Below are positions 17,632 through 29,161 of a DNA stretch of 64,000 nt, in pieces. This stretch comes from Roseovarius dicentrarchi. GTDB taxonomy: Bacteria > Pseudomonadota > Alphaproteobacteria > Rhodobacterales > Rhodobacteraceae. The translations under genes and the position numbers were made by a program. The stretch spans positions 85,253-149,252 of the forward strand of contig NZ_QNQP01000008.1 of NCBI RefSeq assembly GCF_003316635.1, written 5' to 3'. Below the pieces are notes generated by a model, which searched no databases, was not told where the DNA came from, and worked only from the letters and a program-made list of their open reading frames with translations. Positions within the stretch are counted from its first letter, which is position 1, and each line of letters starts with the position of its first letter.

Positions 17632-19170
17632 ATGGGTATCCAAGCGGCAGAGATTTCTGCAATCCTGAAGGACCAGATCAAGAATTTCGGCCAAGAGGTC
17701 GAAGTGGCCGAAATCGGTCAGGTTCTGTCTGTCGGTGACGGTATCGCGCGCGTTCACGGTCTGGACAATGTTCAGGCCGGCGAGCTGGTCGAATTCCCCG
17801 GCGGGATCATGGGCATGGCCCTGAACCTCGAGGCGGACAACGTCGGTATCGTGATCTTCGGCTCCGACCGCGACATCAAGGAAGGCGACACCGTCAAGCG
17901 CACCAAGTCCATCGTGGACGTGCCGATCGGCGATGCGCTGCTGGGCCGCGTTGTTGACGGTCTTGGCAACCCGCTGGACGGCAAGGGCCCCATCGACACG
18001 ACCGAGCGCGGCATTGCCGACGTCAAGGCGCCGGGCATCATCCCCCGCAAATCGGTGCACGAGCCGATGGCGACAGGCATCAAATCCGTCGACGCGATGA
18101 TCCCGATCGGCCGTGGCCAGCGCGAGCTGATCATTGGTGACCGTCAGACCGGCAAGACCGCGATCGCGCTGGATACCATGCTGAACCAGAAGTCGATCAA
18201 CGACGCTGCTGGTGATGACGAAAGCAAGAAGCTGTACTGCGTCTATGTCGCCATCGGCCAGAAACGTTCCACCGTTGCGCAGCTGGTGAAGAAGCTGGAA
18301 GAAACCGGCGCGATGGCCTATTCCATCGTCGTCGCCGCGACCGCCTCGGACCCCGCGCCGATGCAGTTCCTCGCGCCCTATTCCGCGACCGCGATGGCAG
18401 AGCATTTCCGCGACAATGGCCGTCACGCGCTGATCGTCTATGATGACCTGTCCAAGCAGGCCGTGGCCTACCGCCAGATGTCCCTGCTTCTGCGCCGTCC
18501 GCCCGGACGCGAAGCCTATCCCGGCGACGTTTTCTATCTGCACTCCCGCCTGCTGGAGCGGTCGGCCAAGCTGAACGAGGATAACGGTTCCGGTTCGCTG
18601 ACGGCCCTGCCGATCATCGAAACCCAGGGCGGCGACGTGTCTGCATTTATTCCGACCAACGTGATCTCGATCACCGACGGCCAGATCTTCCTGGAAACCG
18701 AGCTGTTCTATCAGGGCATCCGACCCGCCGTGAACACCGGTCTGTCGGTCAGCCGAGTGGGCTCCTCCGCCCAGACCAACGCGATGAAATCCGTTGCGGG
18801 TCCGGTCAAGCTGGAGCTGGCGCAGTACCGCGAAATGGCGGCCTTCGCCCAGTTCGGCTCGGATCTTGATGCGGCCACCCAGCAGCTGCTGAACCGCGGC
18901 GCGCGCTTGACCGAGCTGATGAAGCAGCCGCAGTATTCGCCGCTGACCAACGCCGAAATCGTGTGCGTGATCTTCGCCGGCACCAAAGGGTATCTGGACA
19001 AGATCGCCGTCAAGGATGTGGGCCGCTTCGAGGCGGGTCTGCTCAAGCATCTGCGCGGCAAGCATTCCGACGTTCTGGACATGATCACCAAGGAAGACCC
19101 GAAGATCAAAGGGGACGCCGAGGCCAAGATCAGGGCTGCGCTGGACGAATTCGCCGCCGACTTCGCATAA
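17632..19170 (+). CDS. atpA: ATP synthase F1 alpha subunit
   Basis: The 512-residue regulatory/catalytic-interface subunit of F1. The nucleotide-binding P-loop [13 protein letters not shown] lies near residue 170, and the alpha signature (P)[13 protein letters not shown] near 365 completes the nucleotide site at the alpha-beta interface. Begins [18 protein letters not shown] as usual in this order. Its ATG directly abuts the atpH stop, and atpG follows 15 bases on with an AAGGGAGA ribosome site. Confidence 0.98.
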   Translation: MGIQAAEISAILKDQIKNFGQEVEVAEIGQVLSVGDGIARVHGLDNVQAGELVEFPGGIMGMALNLEADNVGIVIFGSDRDIKEGDTVKRTKSIVDVPIGDALLGRVVDGLGNPLDGKGPIDTTERGIADVKAPGIIPRKSVHEPMATGIKSVDAMIPIGRGQRELIIGDRQTGKTAIALDTMLNQKSINDAAGDDESKKLYCVYVAIGQKRSTVAQLVKKLEETGAMAYSIVVAATASDPAPMQFLAPYSATAMAEHFRDNGRHALIVYDDLSKQAVAYRQMSLLLRRPPGREAYPGDVFYLHSRLLERSAKLNEDNGSGSLTALPIIETQGGDVSAFIPTNVISITDGQIFLETELFYQGIRPAVNTGLSVSRVGSSAQTNAMKSVAGPVKLELAQYREMAAFAQFGSDLDAATQQLLNRGARLTELMKQPQYSPLTNAEIVCVIFAGTKGYLDKIAVKDVGRFEAGLLKHLRGKHSDVLDMITKEDPKIKGDAEAKIRAALDEFAADFA

Positions 19171-19185
19171 AAGGGAGATAAGGCA

Positions 19186-21509
<2,324 letters not shown>

Positions 21510-21517
21510 TGCACCTG

Positions 21518-21540
21518 CCGGACCGCGCTGCGCGGTCCGG
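21518..21540 (+). promoter_or_regulatory. Intercistronic hairpin between atpD and atpC
   Basis: CCGGACCGCG (21518-21527) and CGCGGTCCGG (21531-21540) are perfect inverted arms around a CTG loop. No T-run follows, so it is not a classical terminator. It sits between the atpD stop and the AAGGAGG ribosome site of atpC. Confidence 0.7.
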
Positions 21541-21567
21541 TATTCCGCCCAATGAAGGAGGCCACCA

Positions 21568-21993
21568 ATGGCTGACACAGTGCAATTCGATCTGGTATCG
21601 CCCGAGCGCCTTCTGACATCCGTTCAGGCGCGCGAAGTGCAAATCCCCGGTGCCGAGGGCGATCTGACGGCAATGGCCGACCATTCGCCGGTCATCACAA
21701 CGCTGCGCCCCGGTATCGTGCGCGTCATTTCGGACAAGGGCGAAGAAGAATACGCCGTCACCGGCGGCTTTGCCGAGATCAACGCCGATGGCGTTTCGGT
21801 TCTGGCCGAGCAGGCGATTCACCGCTCCGATCTGACCCAGGAGCATTTCAAGAAGCTGGTCGCAGATGCGACTGACCGTCTTGCGCGTGCGCAAGAGACG
21901 TTCAAGAATGAACCGGGCCCCGTCGATGACGCAGCCAAGCTGCTGGCCGACATGGTGGCAATGGGCGATCACATGGGCCTTAGCGGCTACTAA
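21568..21993 (+). CDS. atpC: ATP synthase F1 epsilon subunit
   Basis: A 141-residue subunit of the central stalk that inhibits ATP hydrolysis. The N-terminal beta sandwich is clear: [34 protein letters not shown] (as [20 protein letters not shown]) and [20 protein letters not shown]. The C-terminal helical hairpin is present but short. It has the operon's best ribosome site, AAGGAGG. A strong terminator follows, ending the F1 operon. Confidence 0.96.
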   Translation: MADTVQFDLVSPERLLTSVQAREVQIPGAEGDLTAMADHSPVITTLRPGIVRVISDKGEEEYAVTGGFAEINADGVSVLAEQAIHRSDLTQEHFKKLVADATDRLARAQETFKNEPGPVDDAAKLLADMVAMGDHMGLSGY

Positions 21994-22020
21994 ACCGCCG
22001 CATCTGTGCAAGATCCTGAC

Positions 22021-22045
22021 AAAGGCCCGCGTTTCGCGGGCCTTT
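22021..22045 (+). terminator. Rho-independent terminator of the atp operon
   Basis: AAAGGCCCGCG (22021-22031), loop TTT, CGCGGGCCTTT (22035-22045) and further T. An eleven-base perfect stem with A and T tails, so it may act in both directions. Confidence 0.92.
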
Positions 22046-22112
22046 TCCATTTTCGATCACAGTTTCGCCTAGAATCTGGACTATGTTGATATTTGGGTAA
22101 TGGTTGAGTGCT

Positions 22113-22460
22113 ATGAAAAGATTGAACACAAGGCTATTGGGTGTTGATCAGGGGGAGGCGGTGCTGTTTTCGGAATTTGAGAGCGGCGGCACCATGTGGA
22201 CGGGGGAGGGGGAGCGTTCGCGCACCCAGGCTGTGGTGTTTTCCGAGCGATTCCGCGCGCCGCCTGCCGTGCAATGCGCGCTCTCCATGTGGGATATCGA
22301 CAACAGCACCAATGCGCGGGTCGAGGTCAGCGCGGAGGCCATTACAGAAGAAGGCTTTACCGTTGTGTTTCGTACGTGGGCAGACACGCACGTTGCGCGT
22401 GCCCGCGTCTGCTGGATGGCAATCGGGGAGGTGTCTGGCGACGAAGACTGGGATGTATAG
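22113..22460 (+). CDS. H-type lectin domain protein
   Basis: A 115-residue protein that is one H-type lectin domain. The fold's marks are visible: an N-terminal GVDQGEAVLFSEFESGGTMW, then SRTQAVVFSERFRAPPAVQCAL, the VEVSAEAITEEGFTVVFRTW strands and the closing ARARVCWMAIGE. The domain was described from snail agglutinins and amoebal discoidins, where it binds N-acetylgalactosamine; here there is no signal peptide, so an internal or non-carbohydrate role is possible. I start at the ATG at 22113; a TTG at 22104 is an alternative. It follows the atp terminator. Confidence 0.75.
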   Translation: MKRLNTRLLGVDQGEAVLFSEFESGGTMWTGEGERSRTQAVVFSERFRAPPAVQCALSMWDIDNSTNARVEVSAEAITEEGFTVVFRTWADTHVARARVCWMAIGEVSGDEDWDV

Positions 22461-22524
22461 CAAACATGCGCGCCTGACCGCCGGACCATGACATCGCCCC
22501 GGCGGCGCCTAGTCGCGGCGCGGT

Positions 22525-23541
22525 TCAGTTGCCGAATTGGCCCTCATACACAGGCTCAAGCGTGGGGGTGTCGAACAGCGACGATACGGACGTTCCGTTC
22601 CAGATGTTCAGGATAGCCTGGGCAAAGACGGGCGCGGTGGGAATGATACGGATGTTCGGCGTTGCGCGCACGGCCTCGGTCGGGGCGATCGTGTCGGTGA
22701 TGACCATGGATTTAAGCACCGAATTTGTCACCCGCTCGACCGCCGGGCCGGACATGACGCCATGGGTTGTGTAGGCATGCACCTCGGCGGCGCCGTTCTC
22801 GATCAGCACTTCGGCGGCCTTGCACAATGTGCCGGCGGTGTCGCACATATCGTCGATGATGATGCATTTCTTGCCGGTGACATCGCCGATGATGGTCATT
22901 TCGGCCACCTCTCCGGCCTTCTCGCGGCGCTTGTCCACGATGGCCAGCGGCGCGTTGATCCGTTTGGCTAACTCGCGCGCGCGGGCGACGCCGCCCACAT
23001 CGGGCGACACGATCATCAGATCATCGAGGCTGCCCTTGAATTGCTTCATGATATCAAGGGCGAACACCGGCGAGGCGTAAAGGTTATCCACCGGAATATC
23101 GAAAAACCCTTGGATCTGGGCCGCGTGCAGATCCATGGTCAGCACTCGTTCGATCCCGGCCTCGACCAGCATGTTCGCCACCAGTTTCGCCGAAATCGGC
23201 GTGCGCGCCTTGCTGCGGCGGTCCTGCCGCGCGTAGCCGAAGTACGGGATGACCGCCGTAATGCGCGCGGCCGAGGACCGGCGCAGCGCGTCGGACATGA
23301 TCAGCAGCTCCATCAGGTTGTCATTGGCCGGGTTTGATGTAGGCTGGATGATAAACATATCCTCGCCGCGCACGTTCTCGAACACCTCGACGAAAATCTC
23401 ACCGTCGTTGAACCGCTCGACCCGCGCATCGACAAGGCCGACATTGACGCCCCGGTGCATCGACATGCGCCGCGCAATGGCTGTGGCGAGCGGCATGTTG
23501 GCGTTGCCTGAGATAAGCTTAGGCTCGGATGTGGATGACAT
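22525..23541 (-). CDS. prs: Ribose-phosphate pyrophosphokinase
   Basis: A 338-residue class I PRPP synthase, making PRPP from ribose 5-phosphate and ATP. Marks include [16 protein letters not shown] at the start, the ATP-binding [18 protein letters not shown], the flexible catalytic loop [31 protein letters not shown], and the PRPP-binding loop [20 protein letters not shown]. The start at 23541 gives MSSTSEPKL; the longer frame would begin within the promoter region. Convergent with the H-type lectin gene. Confidence 0.97.
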   Translation of the reverse strand: MSSTSEPKLISGNANMPLATAIARRMSMHRGVNVGLVDARVERFNDGEIFVEVFENVRGEDMFIIQPTSNPANDNLMELLIMSDALRRSSAARITAVIPYFGYARQDRRSKARTPISAKLVANMLVEAGIERVLTMDLHAAQIQGFFDIPVDNLYASPVFALDIMKQFKGSLDDLMIVSPDVGGVARARELAKRINAPLAIVDKRREKAGEVAEMTIIGDVTGKKCIIIDDMCDTAGTLCKAAEVLIENGAAEVHAYTTHGVMSGPAVERVTNSVLKSMVITDTIAPTEAVRATPNIRIIPTAPVFAQAILNIWNGTSVSSLFDTPTLEPVYEGQFGN

Positions 23542-23650
23542 GGCTGTGGTTCCCCCGGGGTGGCCGCATGGGCAGATTCGCTGCGTTGACACCGCTTAGC
23601 ACGCGCGTAGGGTCGGGCAAAGCTACAGGTACCCGAAGGAGGCGTAAAAC

Positions 23651-24244
23651 ATGGCCCAGATAGATTATTTCTTCTCGATTCTCTCGCCCTATGCCTATCT
23701 CGCCGGAAACCGGCTGGAGGAGGTGGCGCGCGCGCATGATGCGCAGATCACCTATAAACCAATAGATTTCATGGCGGTGATGGCGCATCTGGGCGGTCCG
23801 GGCGGGCTGCACCCCGCGCGGCTGAGCTATATGTCGCAGGACATCGTGCGCCTGGCAGACCGGCATGGGATGCCGCTGACCGCGCGGCCTGCGCATTGGC
23901 CGGCCAATCCGGCGCCAGCATCCTATGCAATCATCGCAGCGCAGGCCGCAGGGGGCGGAGATACCGGCGCGTTGGTACACGCCTTCATGCGCGCCTGCTG
24001 GGCCGAGGACCGGGACGTGTCGGATGATGGCGTGGTGCGCGATTGTCTGCGCGCCGCCGGGTTCGATCCGGGCCTTGCCGATCGTGGCCTGCTGAGCGGG
24101 GCAGAAACATATGGCGCGAATAATGATGAGGCGATGCAGCGCGGCGTCATTGGCGTTCCGTTCTACCTGACGGGGGACGGCGCGGCGTTCTGGGGCCAGG
24201 ACCGGCTGGAGGATCTGGACCGGCATCTGGCGGCCGGCGCCTGA
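23651..24244 (+). CDS. 2-hydroxychromene-2-carboxylate isomerase-like (DsbA/GST-kappa fold)
   Basis: A 197-residue thioredoxin-fold protein. IDYFFSILSPYAYLAGNRLE is the N-terminal signature of the HCCA isomerase/GST-kappa family, with the serine that activates glutathione at SPYAYL. GVIGVPFYLTGDGAAFWGQDRLEDL is the cis-proline and C-terminal helix region. The named enzyme isomerises a ring intermediate in naphthalene degradation, but most family members sit outside such pathways, as here. It has a strong GAAGGAGG site and its stop is one base from the next start, so it is co-translated with the hydrolase. Confidence 0.85.
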   Translation: MAQIDYFFSILSPYAYLAGNRLEEVARAHDAQITYKPIDFMAVMAHLGGPGGLHPARLSYMSQDIVRLADRHGMPLTARPAHWPANPAPASYAIIAAQAAGGGDTGALVHAFMRACWAEDRDVSDDGVVRDCLRAAGFDPGLADRGLLSGAETYGANNDEAMQRGVIGVPFYLTGDGAAFWGQDRLEDLDRHLAAGA

Positions 24245-24245
24245 C

Positions 24246-25082
24246 ATGCCATGCGCAGAAAAGGGCGGGTTCCCGACATTCTGGACAACCTGCGGCGAGG
24301 GGCCGCGCAGGGCGCTGATGATCCATTGCAGCCTTGGGGAGTCCGGCATCTGGGGCGGGATAGCACGTTCCTTGGCCGGGGCGCTGACAATGACAGCCTT
24401 CGATCTGCCGGGCCATGGGCGCAGCGTCGATTGGGACGCGCGCGGCGAGATGAGCGCTGTCTGCGCCGAAATGGCCGCCGACCTTGCCAGTGGCGCCGGC
24501 CCTGTTGATGTCATCGGGCACAGTTTCGGCGCCGTGATTGCCCTGAGGCTGGCGGTCGAGCGGCCTGATCTGGTCCGTTCTCTGGTGATGATCGAGCCGG
24601 TTTTTTTCGCCGCCGCGCTGCGTAGCCAGCCTGCCGCCTGCGCCGCGCATCTGTCGGAACAATGCGCCTTCGAGGCGGCGCTTGCGGCAGGAGATATGAC
24701 AGCGGCGGCGCGCAATTTCATCGGCCAATGGGGCGGGGGGCGACCTTGGGAGAGTTTCAGCGCCGCCGCGCAGGCGCGCATGGCGCAGCAGATGCCGCTG
24801 ATCGTGGCGGCGGGGCCGGCACTCTATGACGATGCTGGCGGGCTGCTGGAGCCTGGCGTGCCGGAGCGTGTCGATATCCCGGCGCTGCTGCTGGAGGGTA
24901 GCAACGCGCCCCAGATCATCCCGGCAATCAACGCGGCGCTGGCCGCGCAATTGCCCCGCGCCGGTCGCGGCGTGATCGCGGGAGCGGGGCATATGTCGGT
25001 GGCGACGCATCCCGACGAGGTCAGCGCGCAGGTGCTTGAATTTCTGGCCGAGGAGCAGACCGAAAAGCAGGCGCCGTGTTAA
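24246..25082 (+). CDS. Alpha/beta hydrolase
   Basis: A 278-residue hydrolase of the alpha/beta fold. The nucleophile elbow is VIGHSFGAVIAL (Ser93), the oxyanion region MIHCSLGESG near residue 25, AFDLPGHGRS near 51 and a late AGAGHMSVATHPDEV with the catalytic histidine. The substrate is unknown; the sequence resembles the esterase/haloperoxidase branch. It follows the isomerase by one base and its end overlaps the end of ltaE by four bases on the opposite strand. Confidence 0.85.
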   Translation: MPCAEKGGFPTFWTTCGEGPRRALMIHCSLGESGIWGGIARSLAGALTMTAFDLPGHGRSVDWDARGEMSAVCAEMAADLASGAGPVDVIGHSFGAVIALRLAVERPDLVRSLVMIEPVFFAAALRSQPAACAAHLSEQCAFEAALAAGDMTAAARNFIGQWGGGRPWESFSAAAQARMAQQMPLIVAAGPALYDDAGGLLEPGVPERVDIPALLLEGSNAPQIIPAINAALAAQLPRAGRGVIAGAGHMSVATHPDEVSAQVLEFLAEEQTEKQAPC

Positions 25083-26119
25083 CCCTTGGCCAGCGACACG
25101 AACTGGTCAATCATCTCATGCGTGATCGACCAGTCGCAGACCAGTCGCATCATCTGCGGCGCGTCCGGATCGCCCTCCAGATCACCCCAGAGCCGATACA
25201 CGGCGCCGGCCGCATGCAGGCGCTGATGCACGTGGCGGGGCAGGGTGGCGAAAATCATGTTCGCCTCCGGCTCCTCCACAAACTCCAGACCCGCGACATC
25301 GCCCAGCCCGGCGGCCAGCCGTGCGGCGTTGGCATTGGCGGCGCGCGCCGCCTCCAGCCATGCACCGCCGTCCAGATAGCCCTGCATCTGCGCCGAAAGG
25401 TAGCGGTGTTTGGAGAACAGATGCGCGCCGCGTTTGCGCCGCAGCTCGAACTCCCACGCGTGTTTGGGGTCGAAAAAGATGACCGCCTCGACACCGGCGC
25501 AGCCGTTTTTCGTGCCCCCAAGGCTAAGCGCGTCGATGCCCGCCTTCCATGTCATATCGGCGGGGGAGCAGCCCAGCGCGACCAGCGCATTGGCAAACCG
25601 CGCCCCGTCAAGGAAGGTCGGCAGACCGTATTCGCGCGCCACGCCAGTCAGCGCGCGCAGCTCCTCCAGCGTGTAGATACGGCCCATTTCGGTGACTTGG
25701 GTAAGCTGTACCGGTCCGCGCTGCGAGGTATGCACATCGCCGCGCTCCCAATCCTCGATCCGGGCGCGTAGCTGATCGGCTGTCATCTTGTCGCCCGTCC
25801 CGACAAGGCTCAGCTTGGCGCCGCCGGTGTAGAATTCGGGGGCGTGGCATTCATCGACGTTGATATGCGCCAGCGGGGTGCAAAATACCGTCTCCCACGG
25901 CTGGGTCAGCGTCCCCAGCGCCAGCGCGTTGGCGGCGGTGCCGGTGGCGACCAGATAGACCGCCGCCTCGGGCGCCTCGAACAGCTCGCGGATCTGGGCG
26001 CGCACACCGTCCATGATGGCATCGGTGCCATAGCTGGGCTGAAACCCGGTATCGGCGGCAATCATCGCCTGCGCGACGGCAGGATGCATCGGGCCGGAAT
26101 TGTCAGAGGCAAAATACAT
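25079..26119 (-). CDS. ltaE: Low-specificity L-threonine aldolase
   Basis: A 346-residue fold-type I PLP enzyme that splits L-threonine or allo-threonine to glycine and acetaldehyde. Marks are FASDNSGPMHPAVAQAM at the start, FLDGARFANAL (cofactor aspartate) and the lysine in SLGGTKNGC. Complete length. Its ATG overlaps the ycgN stop by one base, making it the last gene of a coupled ribF-ycgN-ltaE run. Confidence 0.93.
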   Translation of the reverse strand: MYFASDNSGPMHPAVAQAMIAADTGFQPSYGTDAIMDGVRAQIRELFEAPEAAVYLVATGTAANALALGTLTQPWETVFCTPLAHINVDECHAPEFYTGGAKLSLVGTGDKMTADQLRARIEDWERGDVHTSQRGPVQLTQVTEMGRIYTLEELRALTGVAREYGLPTFLDGARFANALVALGCSPADMTWKAGIDALSLGGTKNGCAGVEAVIFFDPKHAWEFELRRKRGAHLFSKHRYLSAQMQGYLDGGAWLEAARAANANAARLAAGLGDVAGLEFVEEPEANMIFATLPRHVHQRLHAAGAVYRLWGDLEGDPDAPQMMRLVCDWSITHEMIDQFVSLAKG

Positions 26120-26574
26120 CAGGTCGGCTCCTCTATGATGTGGTCTTCCCAGTCGTCTTCGTCGATCTCGAACTCGGGCACCGTACGGCTTTGCATGGAC
26201 ACGCCAGCGTCATGCACGGTCTGCGGATCGCCGGAAATCAGCGGGTGCCAGTCGTACAGCTTCTTGCCCTGCCACAGCAGTTTGTAGGCGCAGGTTTCGG
26301 GCATCCAATACAGGTTTGCATCCATATTGGTCGGCTTCAAAACGATACATTCCGGCACGAACTGGTGGCGGATCGGGTATTGCGCGCATTGGCAGGTGCT
26401 GTCGTCAAACAGGCGGCAGGCGACGCGGGTCATGACCACCTCGCCGGTATCCTCGTCCTCCAGCTTGTTCATGCAGCATTTGCCGCAGCCGTCGCACAGT
26501 GCCTCCCATTCGGGGCGCGTCATGCGGGTCAGCGGCGTGTCCTCCCAGTAGCGGGGGCGCAGCGGGGCGCTCAT
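26119..26574 (-). CDS. YcgN-family cysteine cluster protein
   Basis: A 151-residue cytosolic protein of the UPF0260/YkgJ cysteine cluster family. The cluster CDGCGKCCMNK is at residues 27-35 and further cysteines occur in ACRLFDDSTCQCAQYP and ETCAYK; these likely bind zinc or an iron-sulfur cluster. RHQFVPECIVL and YWMPETCAYKLLWQGKKLYDWHPL are typical. Function unknown. It overlaps ribF by four bases (ATGA) and ltaE by one. Confidence 0.9.
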   Translation of the reverse strand: MSAPLRPRYWEDTPLTRMTRPEWEALCDGCGKCCMNKLEDEDTGEVVMTRVACRLFDDSTCQCAQYPIRHQFVPECIVLKPTNMDANLYWMPETCAYKLLWQGKKLYDWHPLISGDPQTVHDAGVSMQSRTVPEFEIDEDDWEDHIIEEPT

Positions 26575-27509
26575 AGCGCGGCCAATATGCGGCGGGCGTC
26601 GGCGCAGTCGGCGTCCATCTGGGCGATGAATGCCTCAAGGCTGTCGAATGTTTCCTCCGGGCGCAGGAAATCGACCAGCGCAACCGACATCTCGGCGCCA
26701 TACAGATCGCCGGAGAAGTCGAACAGGAACGTCTCCAGATTGGCGACCTCGCCGTCGAACATCGGCCGCGTGCCCAGCGATGCCGCGCCGTGATAGAGGC
26801 CGGCATGCGGTCCGGTCAGCACATCCACCAGCACGGCATAGACGCCGAAATGCGGCGGATGCAGGCCGGTGATGGCCATGTTCGCGGTCGGATAGCCCAG
26901 CGTGCGACCACGCTGAAACCCCTTGATGACCGTGCCTTCGATCCGGTGCCAGTGGCCCAGCATTTCGGCGGCATCGCGCGGCCGGCCCTCGCCCAGGGCG
27001 CGGCGGATCGCGGTCGAGCTGACCTGCGCGCCGGTGGCCGACAGCAGCTCGGCAATGGTCACGTCAAAGCCCATCTCCGCCCCGAAATCGGCCAGCATCG
27101 CGGCCGTGCCAGCGCGCCCCTTGCCAAAGCAGAAATCGCGGCCAACGACGACATGCGACAGGCCCAGCCCATCGGCAATCACATCCTGCGCAAAGTCGCG
27201 CGGGTTGAGGGACGCCATATTTGCGTCAAAGGGCAGCTCGAACAGGATATCCACATCCAGCTTGGCCAGACGGCTGGCGCGCGCGGCGGGGTTCATCAGG
27301 CGGAAGGGCGGCGCATCCGGGGCGAAAAATTCGCGCGGATGCGGCTCGAATGTCAGGATGCCAAGCGGCGCGCCATTGCGCGCACCAGCCTTGCGGGCCT
27401 GCTCGATCACCGAACGGTGGCCCAGATGCACGCCATCGAAATTACCGATCGCGGCGCTGGCACCTTTGGCAGTGGCCGGGACGGCCTTGTAATCGTGAAA
27501 AATACGCAT
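26571..27509 (-). CDS. ribF: Bifunctional riboflavin kinase/FAD synthetase
   Basis: A 312-residue enzyme making FMN and then FAD. The N-terminal nucleotidyl-transferase half holds GNFDGVHLGHRSVI (HxGH) and VVGRDFCFGKGRAGT; the C-terminal kinase half has GRTLGYPTANM and the GVYAV and FLFDFSGDLYG segments. Complete. First of the ribF-ycgN-ltaE overlapped genes, with the MaoC gene about 70 bases upstream on the same strand. Confidence 0.96.
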   Translation of the reverse strand: MRIFHDYKAVPATAKGASAAIGNFDGVHLGHRSVIEQARKAGARNGAPLGILTFEPHPREFFAPDAPPFRLMNPAARASRLAKLDVDILFELPFDANMASLNPRDFAQDVIADGLGLSHVVVGRDFCFGKGRAGTAAMLADFGAEMGFDVTIAELLSATGAQVSSTAIRRALGEGRPRDAAEMLGHWHRIEGTVIKGFQRGRTLGYPTANMAITGLHPPHFGVYAVLVDVLTGPHAGLYHGAASLGTRPMFDGEVANLETFLFDFSGDLYGAEMSVALVDFLRPEETFDSLEAFIAQMDADCADARRILAAL

Positions 27510-27581
27510 CCGGCAGGCGTAGCGCGGCCTTTGCGGGGGCGCAAGTCTGGATGCGCGCCCGGCGTCTTTGCTTGGGCGCGC

Positions 27582-28025
27582 CTAGTCGAACTTGCGCGAG
27601 GGCGCCATGACCATCGCCTCGCCGATCAGCACCTTTTTGCCGTTCACCATGCAGCGGCAATCCAGCCCGACGCGCCGCTTGGCGTGGTCGATCGAGATCA
27701 CCTCGACCTCGGCATGGACCATGTCACCGGGGCGCACCGGCGCCAGAAATTTCAACGACTGGCCCATGTAAACGGTGCCGTGGCCGGGCAACTGTTCGCC
27801 GATGACGGCAGAAATCAGGCCGGCAGTCAGCATGCCATGGGCGATGCGCCCCTCGAAAATGGTGTCGCGGGCGTAATCATCATCCATATGCACCGGATTA
27901 TGATCGGTCGAGACTTCGGCGAACAGCTCGATATCGCGGTCGGTGATGACTTTGCGCAGGTGCCGCGTCATGCCCATTTCGATGTCTTCGATGCAGATCG
28001 TGCCGCGTGGCATATTGTCCAACAT
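27582..28025 (-). CDS. MaoC-type hotdog dehydratase
   Basis: A 147-residue MaoC-like hydratase. The catalytic pattern STDHNPVHMDDDYA with DH and the later GRIAHGMLTAGLIS is typical of (R)-enoyl-CoA hydratases. Substrates are probably enoyl-CoA esters; the precise one cannot be read. I take the ATG at 28025, preceded by GGAGGG; the longer frame would begin far upstream in a non-coding region. A pair of inverted arms, AGTAATA (28049-28055) and TATTACT (28088-28094), lies just before the gene. Confidence 0.85.
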   Translation of the reverse strand: MLDNMPRGTICIEDIEMGMTRHLRKVITDRDIELFAEVSTDHNPVHMDDDYARDTIFEGRIAHGMLTAGLISAVIGEQLPGHGTVYMGQSLKFLAPVRPGDMVHAEVEVISIDHAKRRVGLDCRCMVNGKKVLIGEAMVMAPSRKFD

Positions 28026-28166
28026 GAGGCCCTCCGTCTGGTCCGGTGAGTAATAATAGGACGCGAAGGCGCCCGCTGTGGAAACTTTATTACTTCGCAG
28101 GCGCAGAAAATCAACCCCTAAAGCGGGGCTGATCAATTTGATGATGGGGTGGTGTGACCGGTGCGC

Positions 28167-29042
28167 TTAGCGCAGATGCCCTATCGTATAGGTGGGCGAT
28201 GCGCTCTGACGGCTCAGATACGCCTCCAGACGGGCCGGGTCAGGTTGATCGCCTGCGTTCGTCTCGGACGCGGCCAGCCCGCCGGTGATGAACAGCGAAT
28301 CAAGGTTTTCGCCCATAGCGCCCGCAACATCGGTGCCGATCCCGTCGCCGATGGCCAGAATTCCCTCTTCGGGGATATCCTTGCCAAGGGCTGCCAGTCG
28401 GCGCCGGGCCAGATCGTAGATCGGCGGATGCGGTTTGCCGAAATAAAGGCTCTCGCCGCCCATTTCGGTATAGAGCTGTGCCAGCGCGCCGGCGCACCAT
28501 TCGCGCACATCGCCGCGATCGACCACGATATCGGGATTGGCGCAGAGCAGTTTCATGCCCTTTTGCTTGGCATACAGAAAATCGGGCCGGTTCACCGCCG
28601 GATCGGCCAGCGGATCGAACGGGCCGCAGCAAACGATGCCGGTGGCCTGATCCAAGGGCACGCGGGTGATGTCCACCGGATCGTCGATCACTTCCATCGG
28701 TTCGAAAAACCCGGCGTCACGCTCGGGCTCGCCCATGAAGTACACCTTGTCGCCGACCACGCCGCGAAACATCGCGGCACGTGCCGAATCGCCCGAGGTG
28801 GCGATGGCGTCATAGGCATCCTGTGGCACGCCGAACTGGCTGAGCTGCGCCGCCACGCCTTTGCGCGGTTTGGGCGAATTTGTGACCAGCACCACGGTGC
28901 CGCCGCCCGCGCGGTAGGTCTGCATTGCGGCGACCGCTTCGGGGTAGGCGGTGACGCCATTGTGCAGGCAGCCCCAAAGATCGACAAACAGCGCATCGTA
29001 GCGGCTGGAGACGTCGGCGAGCGATTGAATGATCTGGGTCAT
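28167..29042 (-). CDS. HAD-type hydrolase, TIGR01459 family
   Basis: A 291-residue HAD phosphatase of the NagD-like class IIA type. The nucleophile loop is VDLWGCLHNG, the motif II is VLVTNSPKPRKG, and the late YFGKPHPPIYDLA and GDGIGTDVAGAMG hold motifs III and IV. The Trp after the nucleophile position (DLWG instead of DxDG) is the norm for TIGR01459 proteins. Substrate unknown; a sugar or nucleotide phosphate is likely. Start at 29042 chosen because AGGAAG lies six bases upstream of it. Confidence 0.88.
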   Translation of the reverse strand: MTQIIQSLADVSSRYDALFVDLWGCLHNGVTAYPEAVAAMQTYRAGGGTVVLVTNSPKPRKGVAAQLSQFGVPQDAYDAIATSGDSARAAMFRGVVGDKVYFMGEPERDAGFFEPMEVIDDPVDITRVPLDQATGIVCCGPFDPLADPAVNRPDFLYAKQKGMKLLCANPDIVVDRGDVREWCAGALAQLYTEMGGESLYFGKPHPPIYDLARRRLAALGKDIPEEGILAIGDGIGTDVAGAMGENLDSLFITGGLAASETNAGDQPDPARLEAYLSRQSASPTYTIGHLR

Positions 29043-29161
29043 GGGCATCTTCCTCTGGCTTTGGGTCCAGATATGGCAGGCGCGCGGGCGCAAGGCCAGA
29101 GCGGATGCGGTTGCAGCGCGCCGCATCCCGGCGTTAGCTGTGCTGCACAAGGAGAGCGCAT

